Shown: positions 35,963 through 44,457 of the stretch, piece after piece
Position numbering within the stretch: position 1 is the stretch's first letter
Layout: each line of letters begins with the position of its first letter
From: Endomychus coccineus
Lineage: Eukaryota > Arthropoda > Insecta > Coleoptera > Endomychidae
Reading direction: 5' to 3'
Length of the DNA stretch: 64,000 nucleotides
NCBI GenBank assembly: GCA_958510875.1
Contig: OY294070.1
Location: forward strand, 119,206,703 to 119,270,702
The notes under the pieces: generated by a model
Databases searched by the model: none
The model's input: only the letters and a program-made list of their open reading frames with translations
What the model was told of the DNA's origin: nothing
Made by a program: the position numbers and the translations under genes

Positions 35963-37147
35963 ATTCTGTACCTTTGGTTCAAAAGGTATAGACTGATACG
36001 TGGAGATGGCGCCACCAGTTCGACTCGACCGACTCATGCGGCTCGCAAGCGACTTCGATAAATGAAAGGTCGGAGATCATCGGCTACAACGTTTCGTGCG
36101 ACTTCGCAGACTCGTTCTAGTTTGCGGGTGTTAATATCGATGAGGACAGTATAGCTCAAGATGAAGTGTGTGGCGGTCGACATTCAGAGCTTCCAAATCT
36201 CATACCATGGTTCAACTAGGTGTCCGTGGAGGCTCTGCCATCTTTGAATGAACTAGTGTGACGGCACATGCCTCATGTGTTTTTCATCGGCTTAAGCATC
36301 AGAGTGAAGGGGTCTACACCGGAAGTCGTTATTTTATTGCTTATTTTGAATCTACATGATGAGCTGAACAAGATTTTCATCGACTCGATGAATTTTATGA
36401 TTTACATGGGGAAAAATCTAATATCGGGCATGTAAACAGGAAAAACTGTAAATTTTGCTGCAACTATAGCTTCATGGATATCAAATGAAAGGTCTTGATG
36501 TGTAGAATGTGAATTTCCAACATTTTCGTGAAAAAATGCCATATCGTACATGTAGATGAGGAAAAACCTCTGAATATAGCTTTATGGAGGGTGTCACGTG
36601 TGTTACATCGATGAGGTGGTCAACGAGGTGTCTCTCACGCAGGTCTTCAGTGTGGTGTCATGGCATACCGTAGTCATAGAAACCATAGAGCTACAGAGCA
36701 CAACCAGTCACAACCATAGAGCTAAAGGTTATAGAGCTAACCTGAGTCGCAGACTGGAAGAGGTGTCATGGTGTCTGTCATGTGGGTCTTCAACGAGGTG
36801 TCTTGGTGTCTACCGTGTGAACTGTCATGGAGGATCTTTCATAGCGTGTGTTTCCATATTTTTGATATGAGGAAAATCAATATGATGCATACAAATTGGG
36901 GTGGGGAGAACATCAAGCTATAGCTTCATGTGTATCAAAATACACAATGATTTTGACGAGTGAGTGGTGTTTTATTGAATTGAAGATCCGGCGACCATCG
37001 TTCACGAACGATGATGACGTCACTGCTCCAAGCCAATGACAGTAACTGATTCAATCCGGCGACCATAGTTTACGAACGATGATGGGTAGATGTGAATAAT
37101 TATAATGATTGTAATGCATTCATGCACATGTTTTATCGCGTGATTCA

Positions 37148-37280
37148 ACACGTGCTTCAACATGCAGACACGTGTTTCAGACACGTGCTTCAGTATCCAG
37201 ACACGTGTTTCAACATTCAGACACGTGTTTCAACATTCAGACACGTGTTTCAACATTCAGACACGTGTTCCAGCATTCAT
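37148..37280 (+). promoter_or_regulatory. array of seven CACGTG palindromes, 20-bp unit
   Basis: ACACGTGTTTCAACATTCAG-type units start at 37148, 37168, 37181, 37201, 37221, 37241 and 37261; the spacing is 20 bp except one 13-bp step. CACGTG is the E-box bound by bHLH factors. The array straddles the inner end of the TIR and lies about 120 bp upstream of the first gene; a mirrored array is at 44642-44745. A role as enhancer or iteron-like site is inference. Confidence 0.6.
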
Positions 37281-37375
37281 ACCTATTTAACATGTATTTG
37301 ATACCTGATTTTGACAGAACCGTAGAAGCACCTAACCGCGCGATCAGACATACACAATATAACATCATCATCTAG

Positions 37376-37383
37376 TATATAAA
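37376..37383 (+). promoter_or_regulatory. TATA box-like element before the ATPase gene
   Basis: TATATAAA. A start of transcription about 30 bp on would fall near 37406, just after the first ATG (37401). If this box is used, translation would begin at the paired ATGs at 37434/37437 (residues 12-13). Confidence 0.4.
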
Positions 37384-37400
37384 CAAATGCTTATTAACAT

Positions 37401-38126
37401 ATGTTCCAGTATGATTTCGATTCGCCTCCAGGCATGATGAAGATTGTTAAGCAAAAAGACTCGTTGAGTATTATGAACTTAGGGTCAAGCAATGAGAATG
37501 TTGAACAACCACAACGTCACAGCTCTCTGCTGCCTAATACTCTACGAACAATAATCTGTGGTCCAAGTAATTGTGGGAAAACAAATGTGATGTTATCTCT
37601 ATTGTTAGATGCAAACGGTCTGAAATTTGAAAACGTGTACATATATTCAAAGTCTTTACACCAACCAAAATACCAGTTACTAAAGGAGACATTGAAGAAA
37701 ATTGAGGGGCTTGGATATTTTCCTTGTACCGAAAGTGATGAGGTCATAGACCCCACAGAAGCGAGGCCCAATTCAATCATAATATTCGATGACGTGATGT
37801 TTGAGAAACAGGAGAAAATTCGTGCTTATTTTTCAAGAGGGAGACACAACTCAATTGATAGTTTCTATCTTTGCCAGTCTTTTGCTAAATGTCCAAAACA
37901 TGGATTGCGCGACAATGCCAATTGCTTGATTATTTTCAAACAGGATGAGCTCAATTTGAAACATATATTCACCGATCATATAAGTACCGACATGTCACTC
38001 GAAAAATTCAAAGAGATATGTAGCGTATGTTGGAAAGATAAATATGGATTCCTTATGATAAACAAAGACTGTGATATGAACAAAGGACGTTATCGCAAAG
38101 GTTTTGATAGTTATATATACATCTAA
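37401..38126 (+). CDS. A32/FtsK-type genome-packaging ATPase
   Basis: 241 residues. It should drive DNA packaging into the capsid by ATP hydrolysis. Walker A GPSNCGKT is at residues 54-61, after a beta strand (TLRTIIC). Walker B SIIIFDD is at 125-131, followed by 'FSRGRHN' (144-150) and the 'LCQSF' strand (157-161) characteristic of viral A32-like ATPases of Polintons and large DNA viruses. The length is typical of Polinton ATPases and the frame is intact. First gene of the plus-strand block; the next gene follows 42 bp after its stop. The ATG at 37401 gives the longest product, but a start at residue 12 or 13 is possible given the TATA position. Confidence 0.9.
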   Translation: MFQYDFDSPPGMMKIVKQKDSLSIMNLGSSNENVEQPQRHSSLLPNTLRTIICGPSNCGKTNVMLSLLLDANGLKFENVYIYSKSLHQPKYQLLKETLKKIEGLGYFPCTESDEVIDPTEARPNSIIIFDDVMFEKQEKIRAYFSRGRHNSIDSFYLCQSFAKCPKHGLRDNANCLIIFKQDELNLKHIFTDHISTDMSLEKFKEICSVCWKDKYGFLMINKDCDMNKGRYRKGFDSYIYI

Positions 38127-38130
38127 CATG

Positions 38131-38138
38131 TATATATA
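38131..38138 (+). promoter_or_regulatory. TATA-like element before the DUF8207-like gene
   Basis: TATATATA lies 38 bp upstream of the ATG at 38169, the right distance for a short-leader transcript. Confidence 0.35.
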
Positions 38139-38168
38139 CTTTCATTTGAAATAGACAACCCGCTCAGC

Positions 38169-39233
38169 ATGGACGTGGGTGTGAGTAACACGCTTAAAGA
38201 AAAACAACAATTGAAGAGAATAATTTGGGAGTTAGCAAACGTTGTGAGGAAAAAATATATGGCTGTGAAATTGGGTAAAGCTGAAAATGATGAGATTCTA
38301 GATAATATGTTCAGGAATGTATCTAAACCTCTGGAGGAAATTGCGAAAAATGCTGAAATGATCAAACAAAATTCGTTGGTTAAACCTAAAAGTATTGTTT
38401 CTACAGCAACACAAATGGAGACCATACCAATCCCAAATATTGTAACTGAAGGGGAAGAGTTCGTATATAACCCCCAAAATACTGAGGAGGATGTGTTTAC
38501 CCTCGAACCTACTATCGATCAGATTCGTGAAGAATTCAGAAAACATAAGAAAGATAATGCAGAGGCTACAGAGGAGTTTCTGCAACAATACCCCACATTA
38601 GCACGTTATTACTTGGAGGGATTCCTATTGGATGATGATGTCAAGAAATACGATGATAGAATGGGATTGCAATATAATTCAACTTTAGACAAATGGTTCA
38701 TGGGTAATCAACCTATAGAAATTGATAGTGAGAGTAATATAATTATCAAGGGTACTCCGTTCAAGGGTACCACAGGACTGTATAATTTGATATTTTACAG
38801 AGATGTTCTACCTGATACTTACACTGTGGAAGATGGGAAAAATTACAGTCAAATGATGGAAATGACTAGTGCCCATAGGCGTAATAACGATCCAGCTGAT
38901 CGAATAAGAAACATTGTAAAATACAAAAATGTACTGAAACCTTTGATTAATTCCATGAAAAGACCCAGAGCCGAAACATACACTGGAAGTGCATATATCA
39001 AAAATGATATGCTTGAATATAACGAGAAACATATCGAATATGTTTATTGGGATGACGTTAACGAAATTGTGGATAGACTGAGACTTCTTGTTGCATCCTC
39101 GCATGCAGGTAACCATAATCATCACAATGAGATAATCTCTATAATAGAAGAATTGATAGAGGCAGGGGTAATTGAACAAAAACCAGGTGTAAGACAAATT
39201 CATCTCAGTTATAAAGATGGTTTCAATGGATAA
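38169..39233 (+). CDS. DUF8207-like protein of Polintons
   Basis: 354 residues, intact. Function unknown. The N-terminal third is helical and charged. The region at about 173-215 ('LDKWFMGNQPIEID', 'IIIKGTPFKGTTGLYNLIF') and the C-terminal block ('YVYWDDVNEIVDRLRLLVAS', then 'NEIISIIEELIEAGVI') are what I recognise from the DUF8207 family. That family is found in many insect genome annotations and appears tied to these elements. The C-terminal E/I-rich helix could be a multimerisation part. Its last 17 bp overlap the start of the next gene, as expected for a compact virus-like genome. A virion or core protein role is inference. Confidence 0.7.
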   Translation: MDVGVSNTLKEKQQLKRIIWELANVVRKKYMAVKLGKAENDEILDNMFRNVSKPLEEIAKNAEMIKQNSLVKPKSIVSTATQMETIPIPNIVTEGEEFVYNPQNTEEDVFTLEPTIDQIREEFRKHKKDNAEATEEFLQQYPTLARYYLEGFLLDDDVKKYDDRMGLQYNSTLDKWFMGNQPIEIDSESNIIIKGTPFKGTTGLYNLIFYRDVLPDTYTVEDGKNYSQMMEMTSAHRRNNDPADRIRNIVKYKNVLKPLINSMKRPRAETYTGSAYIKNDMLEYNEKHIEYVYWDDVNEIVDRLRLLVASSHAGNHNHHNEIISIIEELIEAGVIEQKPGVRQIHLSYKDGFNG

Positions 39234-39870
39234 GTTTGGCAGAGCCTCCTCTTCCATGTGGATATATGATACAAATGTATTTAATAATAATTTCAAACAA
39301 GTTCACGGACAAGGATTATTCCTAACGAGCGATGGAAGTTATGATATGGAAAATCGTAGATTGTGCAACGTAAAATCACCGAATGATGATGGAGATGTTG
39401 CAAATAAAGTATATGTTGATAAATTAACACACAAACTGAATCTGAAAACGGAAACCAGTCTTAAAGATACCTTCAATGTTAGGGTTGATAATTTGATCAA
39501 AGATATCAACAAGGATCTGGATGAACATAACTTAACGAATGACAAGGTTATTCTCAACATTGATAAACATCTGATGGACATTCAGAATAAATATAATGGA
39601 ATGGGGATCTATATAAAATCAGAGTATAAAACAATCAGTGATAGTGTGAGGGAAAACAGAAATGAATTGAAAGAGATCAATAACACATTTAACAGTGTGA
39701 ACATGCGTCTAAATGACATTACTAGTAAAGTGGAGGCGTTAGAACGACGGATGACATCTGTGGAACCTTCTAAGAAGAGACCCTCATCATCCACAACAAC
39801 AAAGCAGGGCTCTGTGAAACGTATATCTCCAAATCCTGTGAATATACCCAAAAAATTAATTCTACACTAG
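39217..39870 (+). CDS. fibre-like coiled-coil protein
   Basis: 217 residues. Residues 43-70 hold 'DMENRRLCNVKSPNDDGDVA' and then 'NKVYVDKL': the (R-R-L)-x-N-V-x-x-P-x-D-x-x-D-A/V-x-N-K-x-Y-V-D motif widely seen in phage tail fibres and other trimeric attachment fibres. It is followed by a heptad-rich stretch (about 72-195) that looks like a long coiled coil, and a basic S/T-rich tail. No signal peptide or membrane segment. I infer a trimeric spike or fibre of the particle; this is structural analogy, not homology I can prove. A start at residue 4 (39226) is an alternative that shortens the overlap with the upstream gene. Confidence 0.6.
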   Translation: MVSMDKFGRASSSMWIYDTNVFNNNFKQVHGQGLFLTSDGSYDMENRRLCNVKSPNDDGDVANKVYVDKLTHKLNLKTETSLKDTFNVRVDNLIKDINKDLDEHNLTNDKVILNIDKHLMDIQNKYNGMGIYIKSEYKTISDSVRENRNELKEINNTFNSVNMRLNDITSKVEALERRMTSVEPSKKRPSSSTTTKQGSVKRISPNPVNIPKKLILH

Positions 39871-39887
39871 ATTTCCACATTGATAAG

Positions 39888-40811
39888 ATGAGTAGAGAAC
39901 AAGTTGTGCATGAGCTTCATAAGCCGAGTAGGAAGAATTTCAAACGACGCAGAACGATCATAAAAGGTTTGGATGATTTGTGGCAAATGGATCTGGCAGA
40001 AATGGGTAATTACGCTCGTGAAAATAGAGGATTCAAATACATTTTGATTATGATCGATTGTTTCTCGAAATTTCTATGGACACGCCCGCTGAAAACGAAA
40101 TCAGCCGAAGAAGTTCGGAAAGCGGTCAGTTCTATATTGCTAGAAGGACATCGTAAGCCTAGGAATCTGCAAAGCGATCAGGGAAAAGAATTCTTCAATA
40201 AACACTTTAACGATCTAATGAAGAAACATAATATCAATCATTATAATACGTATAGTGTGAAAAAAGCAGCCATTGCTGAACGTGTCATTCGAACGTTAAA
40301 GGAATCGCTCTACAAACATTTCAGTCTCAGCGGGAAATACAAATGGCTTGATATACTTGAAGAAACCACAGAAAAATATAATAAACGTAAACATAGTACT
40401 ATAAATATGGCTCCAATGAAAGTGACGAAACAGATTGAGAGCGAGATATTGAAGCGATCCTACTCACACATCAAGTTAGCTCTGCCTCACAAATACAACG
40501 TAGGAGATGTGGTACGAATAAGTAAGGCTAAACATATTTTTGAGAAGGGATTTACGCCCAATTGGAGTACGGAATTATTTAAAATCATCAAAGTAAAAAT
40601 TACCAACCCGGTCACATATCTACTAGAAGATATGACCAACGCACCAATCAGCGGCTGTTTCTACGAGGAAGAATTACAGAAAACAAAACAACCCGATGTG
40701 TATTTAGTCGAAAAAATATTACGGAAGAGGAGGGGTCAACAGTATGTGAAATGGTTGGGTCTAGATAATAATCACAACAGTTGGATCAATAATTCGGATC
40801 TCGTTCAATGA
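39888..40811 (+). CDS. retroviral-type integrase with C-terminal chromodomain
   Basis: 307 residues, intact. It inserts the element's DNA by strand transfer, which fits the 6-bp duplication. rve fold: D35 in 'WQMDLAEM', D97 in 'LQSDQGKEF' and E131 in 'AAIAERVIRTLKE' form the D-D-E triad, with 33 residues between the last two. An SH3-like region follows ('HKYNVGDVVRISK', about 201-213), then a chromodomain (271-307: 'VEKILRKRRGQQYVKWLG', H-N-S-W). The N-terminal HHCC zinc domain of retroviral integrases is absent, as in many Polinton integrases. The chromodomain could steer insertion to particular chromatin. It starts 17 bp after the fibre-like gene. Confidence 0.92.
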   Translation: MSREQVVHELHKPSRKNFKRRRTIIKGLDDLWQMDLAEMGNYARENRGFKYILIMIDCFSKFLWTRPLKTKSAEEVRKAVSSILLEGHRKPRNLQSDQGKEFFNKHFNDLMKKHNINHYNTYSVKKAAIAERVIRTLKESLYKHFSLSGKYKWLDILEETTEKYNKRKHSTINMAPMKVTKQIESEILKRSYSHIKLALPHKYNVGDVVRISKAKHIFEKGFTPNWSTELFKIIKVKITNPVTYLLEDMTNAPISGCFYEEELQKTKQPDVYLVEKILRKRRGQQYVKWLGLDNNHNSWINNSDLVQ

Positions 40812-41091
40812 ATCTATCATTGATCATTTGGAGATTATTAGGAACAAACAAATAGCTGGAATATTATTGACTCGAGGGTATGGTTATTATAATAGAACAA
40901 AAATTCCGTGAATATGAGGGTGAATCAAGAGTGAAGATTATAATATTTGAAACATATATTGTTAAGATTATACTTAAGTCTTTTGTATTGAGAAAATTTT
41001 GAAATTAATAAAAAATATTATTTTGAGATCTTTGATCTTTCTCCCTCCCCTCGTTAAATAACGGTGCAATCTTGAATTTTCATCAGTCTGT
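40812..41091. other. gap between gene blocks with polyadenylation signal
   Basis: 280 bp, AT-rich, with AATAAA at 41007-41012. It probably ends the transcript(s) of the first block and precedes the promoter of the second. Confidence 0.45.
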
Positions 41092-41873
41092 ATGGAAGCG
41101 TACGTAGGAGAAGGTGTTCTCAATACGCTTATAAACAAGCTCCCGTTTGAACTTCATATTCCTGGTTATCAATTCTGTGGTCCCGGTACAAAATTAGAAG
41201 AACGGTTGAGAAGAGGAGATTCAGGTATCAATCCACTCGATAAAGCTTGCCGCCAACACGATATTTCATATCTGCGAAACGCTAGTTTGGAAGGACGTCA
41301 CGAGGCGGATAAAATATTAGAGAACGCTGCTTGGCAACGTGTCAAATCTAAAGACACAAAATTTGGAGAAAGGATTGCCGCTTTCGGTGTAAATAAAATT
41401 ATGAAGGCAAAGAGGAAATTGGGAATGGGTATGAGAAAGAAGGTTGGGTTCGGAAGTGCAATTGTCGATGGGGTGAGAAAAGTTATGAAGAATAAGTTTG
41501 ACTCATCCAATCTGAAGAAAACATCCCAAACAGCGTTGAAAGTTGCACGAAAACAATTCAAAAAAGCGGGTGGTCGGAAAAATGTTCGGTTACCAAGAGT
41601 AATTCCTATTCCAAAGACTGGAGGATTTCTACCATTTTTAATACCTCTGTTTGCCGGCTTATCAGCTGCTGGAGCATTGGCGGGGGTGGTGCAGGCATCG
41701 CTAAGGCCGTCAACGACAGCAAAGCAGCTCGGAAAACCTTGGAGGAAACGGAAAGACATAATAAAACAATGGAAGCTATAGCTTTGGGGAAACAAGGATC
41801 TGGTCTATATTTGAAAAAGTATCGCAAAGGTCTTGGCCTATATTTAAATAAACATCCAAAAAACTGTCAGTAA
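41092..41873 (+). CDS. VP1-like phospholipase A2 protein, frameshifted near its C-terminus
   Basis: The open frame is 229 residues (41092-41781). Residues 23-60 carry the secreted-PLA2 signature found in parvovirus VP1 and adintovirus proteins: calcium loop 'YQFCGPGT' (26-33) and catalytic 'HDISY' (H56, D57). In those viruses the enzyme opens endosomal membranes during entry. A basic region follows (about 100-175), then a hydrophobic stretch 'FLPFLIPLFAGLSAAGALAG' (178-197). At the G-run 41682-41686 the frame changes character: the -1 frame stays open to TAA at 41871-41873 and has a regular charged helix and two G-L-Y-L-K-type words, whereas the zero frame ends early and looks random. So a base was lost in the G-run, or reading slips there. 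Confidence 0.82.
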
Positions 41874-42244
41874 ACCTACCCAGAAGACCTCTGACCGATC
41901 TCGATCTACGAAAACTAGCAAAAGCTCTGAAAATTCCCCATTTTAGAGGAGTATTTATGCTTGATGAACTACCATCCAACGGACCATGGAAAAACGAGCG
42001 TGGAATAGTTAATTTAGATAGCTCGGACAATGGAGGCACTCACTGGGTTGGGTTTAATAAAGTCGGTGATACAGTTTTATATTATGATAGTTTTGGCAAT
42101 TTACGCCCCCCTCGCGAACTAGTGGATTATTTCAAAAAGTGTAAGATATTATTCAATCACGATAATTTTCAACAATATAACACTTATAATTGTGGTCAGT
42201 TATGTTTGGAATTCCTCTCTAACTCTTCAGTTGTGCTCGACTAA
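41852..42244 (+). CDS. adenain-like cysteine protease (start codon unclear)
   Basis: Matures capsid proteins in adenoviruses and Polintons. Counting from the ATG at 41957 (95 residues): H29 in 'THWVGF', D44 in 'YYDSFG', Q72 in 'FQQYNT', C79 in 'YNCGQLCLEFL' give the full H-D-Q-C set, with the Q-to-C spacing of 7 as in adenain. But the frame is open for 35 more codons upstream (41852-41956), reading 'LPRRPLTDLDLRKLAKALKI' and 'PHFRGVF', which looks like true protein and matches the N-terminal helix expected before this core. No ATG occurs there. Either the start has mutated, a non-ATG start is used, or the gene depends on the overlapping upstream frame. Length including this part (about 131) is normal for the family. 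Confidence 0.8.
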   Translation, partial: TSKKLSVNLPRRPLTDLDLRKLAKALKIPHFRGVFMLDELPSNGPWKNERGIVNLDSSDNGGTHWVGFNKVGDTVLYYDSFGNLRPPRELVDYFKKCKILFNHDNFQQYNTYNCGQLCLEFLSNSSVVLD

Positions 42245-42259
42245 CCCTGCATTTATTAG

Positions 42260-42267
42260 TATATAAA
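42260..42267 (+). promoter_or_regulatory. TATA box-like element before minor capsid gene
   Basis: TATATAAA 36 bp upstream of the ATG at 42296. Confidence 0.4.
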
Positions 42268-42295
42268 TAGATTGTTGGTAAAGTTTGCATCAATC

Positions 42296-43038
42296 ATGTC
42301 TCAGACGTTCACTATCACGGGTAAGAGCTCCCGCTTATCTGTAGATTTCCACCCACCTATAGAACTAGATCCTCATTCATATTATTCTATCGCACTTGTT
42401 GGCTTGCATACGTACAATAGCATTCCGAACATTGAAGAAGGTTTTAATAAATTTTATTATAAAAATGTGAAGGGTGAGGAAGAAGTAGTAACTATACCTA
42501 CGGGGTCCTACGAGTTGACAGACATCGAGGATTTCATACAAAGTGCAGTTTGTGGGATAGGAGTGAAGCAAGAAGAACGTGACCGAAATTATCAATAAAA
42601 TCTAACAACAACACTCTACACACAGAGCTGAAGAGTGATTTTGAAGTGAATTTTATTCCTAAAGATAGTATAAGCGAACTGTTGGGATTCAGCAAAAAGA
42701 AATTGACATCTCGCGAACTACACGTATCTGATCGACCTATAAACATAATCAAAGTTCAAACAATACGTGTTGAGTGTAACTTAACCGCAGGAGCATATTA
42801 TAACAATAAGATAGCTCATACGATATATGAGTTCTCACCTCTTGTACCACCTGGGTTTTCCATTGATATAGAGCCGAAGAATCTTATTTATCTACCGGTC
42901 ATCAGCAAGACGTCCTTCGATAACATCACGCTGAATATTTTAGATCAGAATTGGAAACCGGTAAATTTTCGTGGAGAAGAAATTATTGTACGATTGGAAT
43001 TGAAAAAGATCGTTAGGGATTATACCTCACAACAATAA
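42296..43038 (+). CDS. minor capsid (penton-like) protein, split by a frameshift
   Basis: Two adjoining frames make one protein. Part 1 (ATG 42296 to stop 42598) reads 'MSQTFTITGKSSRLSVDFHP', 'YYSIALVGLHTYNSIPNI' and 'GSYELTDIEDFIQ'. Part 2 is open from 42583 in another frame, reading 'SNNNTLHTELKSDFEVNFIP', 'SISELLGF' and 'PLVPPGFSIDIEP' to the stop at 43038. The shift lies within a few bases of 42580-42585, where a stop in the second frame sits immediately upstream; loss of a single base there explains it. The pattern (N-terminal beta strands, '…N-N-T-L…L-L-G-F…P-G…') is that of Polinton single-jelly-roll minor capsid proteins, which form the vertices. I use 42296, not an upstream TTG, as the start. 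Confidence 0.75.
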
Positions 43039-43118
43039 ATAATAATCCAATACTCACCACCACTCATTATATGAAAGGAATTCAACTGAGAAGGTTGCAG
43101 TAGCCATCACTTGAGAAC

Positions 43119-43298
43119 ATGGGTTTAGATTTCAGAAATAAAAGACATCCCCATAGTGGTCATCAGTCATTATCTACAACGAGCTCGAAGGAGAAGGTTG
43201 CTACTGCAGCATTATCATTGGAGAATATAAATTTTTTGAAGTTCCTTGGTTACAATGTCAGAAAAACTTCAAATATTCAACGAGCCAAACTTCATTGA
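43119..43298 (+). CDS. small ORF overlapping the major capsid gene start
   Basis: 59 codons: basic N-terminus 'MGLDFRNKRHPHSGHQ', S/T-rich middle, then 'ALSLENINFLKFLGYNV' and a basic end. Its last 44 nt overlap the start of the major capsid gene in another frame. A short 'L-T/S-x-E-N-x-x-F-L-x-x-L-G' peptide is something I associate with small Polinton proteins, but I cannot name it. Too short to be sure it is translated. Confidence 0.45.
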   Translation: MGLDFRNKRHPHSGHQSLSTTSSKEKVATAALSLENINFLKFLGYNVRKTSNIQRAKLH

Positions 43299-44457
43299 AG
43301 ACATCATCCGAGAAGAAACTCACACCTACTATCCACACACAACATCTTTTGGCAACAGCGATGAAGTTGAGATATTAATCAATCAACAAGACGTGTTGGT
43401 AGATTTGGCATCGTCTGCTTTATTCATCGAGGCAGAATTCCAGCCAGAAGCAAGTGGTGATGGTGAATGTAAACTAACGAATAATTTCGGAGCGTTTCTC
43501 TTCGAATATATCAGTTATGAATTGAATGGGAAAGAGATAGACAAAGTACGTGATCCTGGTATTGTCAGCACCATCAGAGCTTATCTAACATATTCCAAAC
43601 ATGAATCTATACCTCTAGCTATTTCTGGATGGTCATTTAAGGATGCACTGAGTTCAGTCTACAATAATAAAATCAATTTATGGATACCGTTGAATTTTCT
43701 ACTAGGCCTATTCATTGACTATAACAAAGTTTTGAGTGGAAAACATAAGTTGCGCTTGATAAGGTCTCGAACCGATAACAATTGCTATACTAATAGCACA
43801 GGCACGAAGAGGGCTAAAATAAATGTGAAGACGATAGCATTAAAAGTGCGACATGTGTTTCCAAGTGATCAAGTTAAACTTCAAATGTTGGAGAATTTGA
43901 GTGCTGAGAAGCCTATTTTGATTCCATTCCGTAGTTGGGATCTGCATGAAAATCCGTTGATGAAGGAGAGCACTCGCGACATTTGGGCTGTTAAAACATC
44001 AATGAATTTGGAACGCCCCAGATATGTGATTCTAGCTTTCCAAACTGATCGAAAAAATAATCCTGTGAAGCACAGTGCATATTTCGATAATATAAACTTG
44101 CTAAATGTAAAATTATACTTGAATTCAGAGTGTTATCCCTATGAAGCAATGAAATTGAATTTCACCGACCAGCAATACATGGAAGCATACCAGATGTACT
44201 ATGATTTCCAGAAATCATTTTCAAATAAAATAATAAGCGAGCCCATGTTGGATTATATAGCATTCAAGAATAGAGCAATTTTTGTTATTGATTGTTCAAA
44301 ACAGAACGATGCTATGAAGTCATCAACAGTTGACGTCAAACTAGAGATGGAAAGTTTCCTGAATTTCCCCAAAAACACCAGGGCTTATTGCATCATCATT
44401 AACGACCGTATAATGGAGTATTCCCCGATTACAGGATCAGTTCGGAGTTTAGTGTGA
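43255..44457 (+). CDS. major capsid protein (double jelly-roll, hexon-like)
   Basis: 400 residues from the ATG at 43255 (a TTG 9 nt upstream is unlikely). Beta-rich throughout, with landmarks 'EILINQQDVLVDLASSALFI', 'EYISYELNGKEIDKVRDPGI', 'NLWIPLNFLLGLFIDYNKVL', and near the C-terminus 'RAIFVIDCSKQND' and 'RAYCIIINDRIMEYSPITG'. These match the insect Polinton-type capsid proteins that I recognise as double jelly-roll hexon relatives. It would build the icosahedral shell with the minor capsid protein at the vertices. The frame is unbroken. A polyadenylation signal AATAAA follows at 44529-44534. Confidence 0.85.
   Translation: MSEKLQIFNEPNFIEDIIREETHTYYPHTTSFGNSDEVEILINQQDVLVDLASSALFIEAEFQPEASGDGECKLTNNFGAFLFEYISYELNGKEIDKVRDPGIVSTIRAYLTYSKHESIPLAISGWSFKDALSSVYNNKINLWIPLNFLLGLFIDYNKVLSGKHKLRLIRSRTDNNCYTNSTGTKRAKINVKTIALKVRHVFPSDQVKLQMLENLSAEKPILIPFRSWDLHENPLMKESTRDIWAVKTSMNLERPRYVILAFQTDRKNNPVKHSAYFDNINLLNVKLYLNSECYPYEAMKLNFTDQQYMEAYQMYYDFQKSFSNKIISEPMLDYIAFKNRAIFVIDCSKQNDAMKSSTVDVKLEMESFLNFPKNTRAYCIIINDRIMEYSPITGSVRSLV

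Larger units (their letters stand above)
35263..37235 (+). repeat. left terminal inverted repeat of the Polinton
   Basis: About 1.97 kb, matching 44655-46525 in reverse with few substitutions. From the tip inward it holds a doubled 39-bp unit (35351, 35390), a 25-bp array (35446-35690), a 59-bp array (35690-35925, four units against two on the right), a 33-bp hairpin (35930-35962), two diverged ~115-bp units (36380-36590) and the start of a CACGTG array. The inner boundary is approximate because it falls within that array. Confidence 0.88.

Noticed and set aside
36598..36870. 90-codon ORF in the left TIR, identical to one at 45023-45295
   Set aside because: Identity follows from the inverted repeat. 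Composition is C/H/S-rich without a domain, and neighbouring repeats generate similar chance frames.
35263..37235. Possible hidden polymerase B in the TIRs or gaps
   Set aside because: No frame above 90 codons in the TIRs and no gap above about 300 bp; no Y-x-D-T-D-S-type motif seen.
37092..37375. ORFs of 67-69 codons with repeated peptide 'FRHVFQHSDTCF'
   Set aside because: They are just the CACGTG tandem array read as codons.
38169..39233. DUF8207-like gene as a terminal protein or polymerase
   Set aside because: No polymerase or nuclease motif visible; similarity only to an uncharacterised family.
38808..39296. 162-codon minus-strand ORF inside the Polinton
   Set aside because: Shadow of the DUF8207-like gene; hydrophobic low-information sequence and no domain.
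41298..41795. 165-codon minus-strand ORF
   Set aside because: Shadow of the PLA2-like gene.
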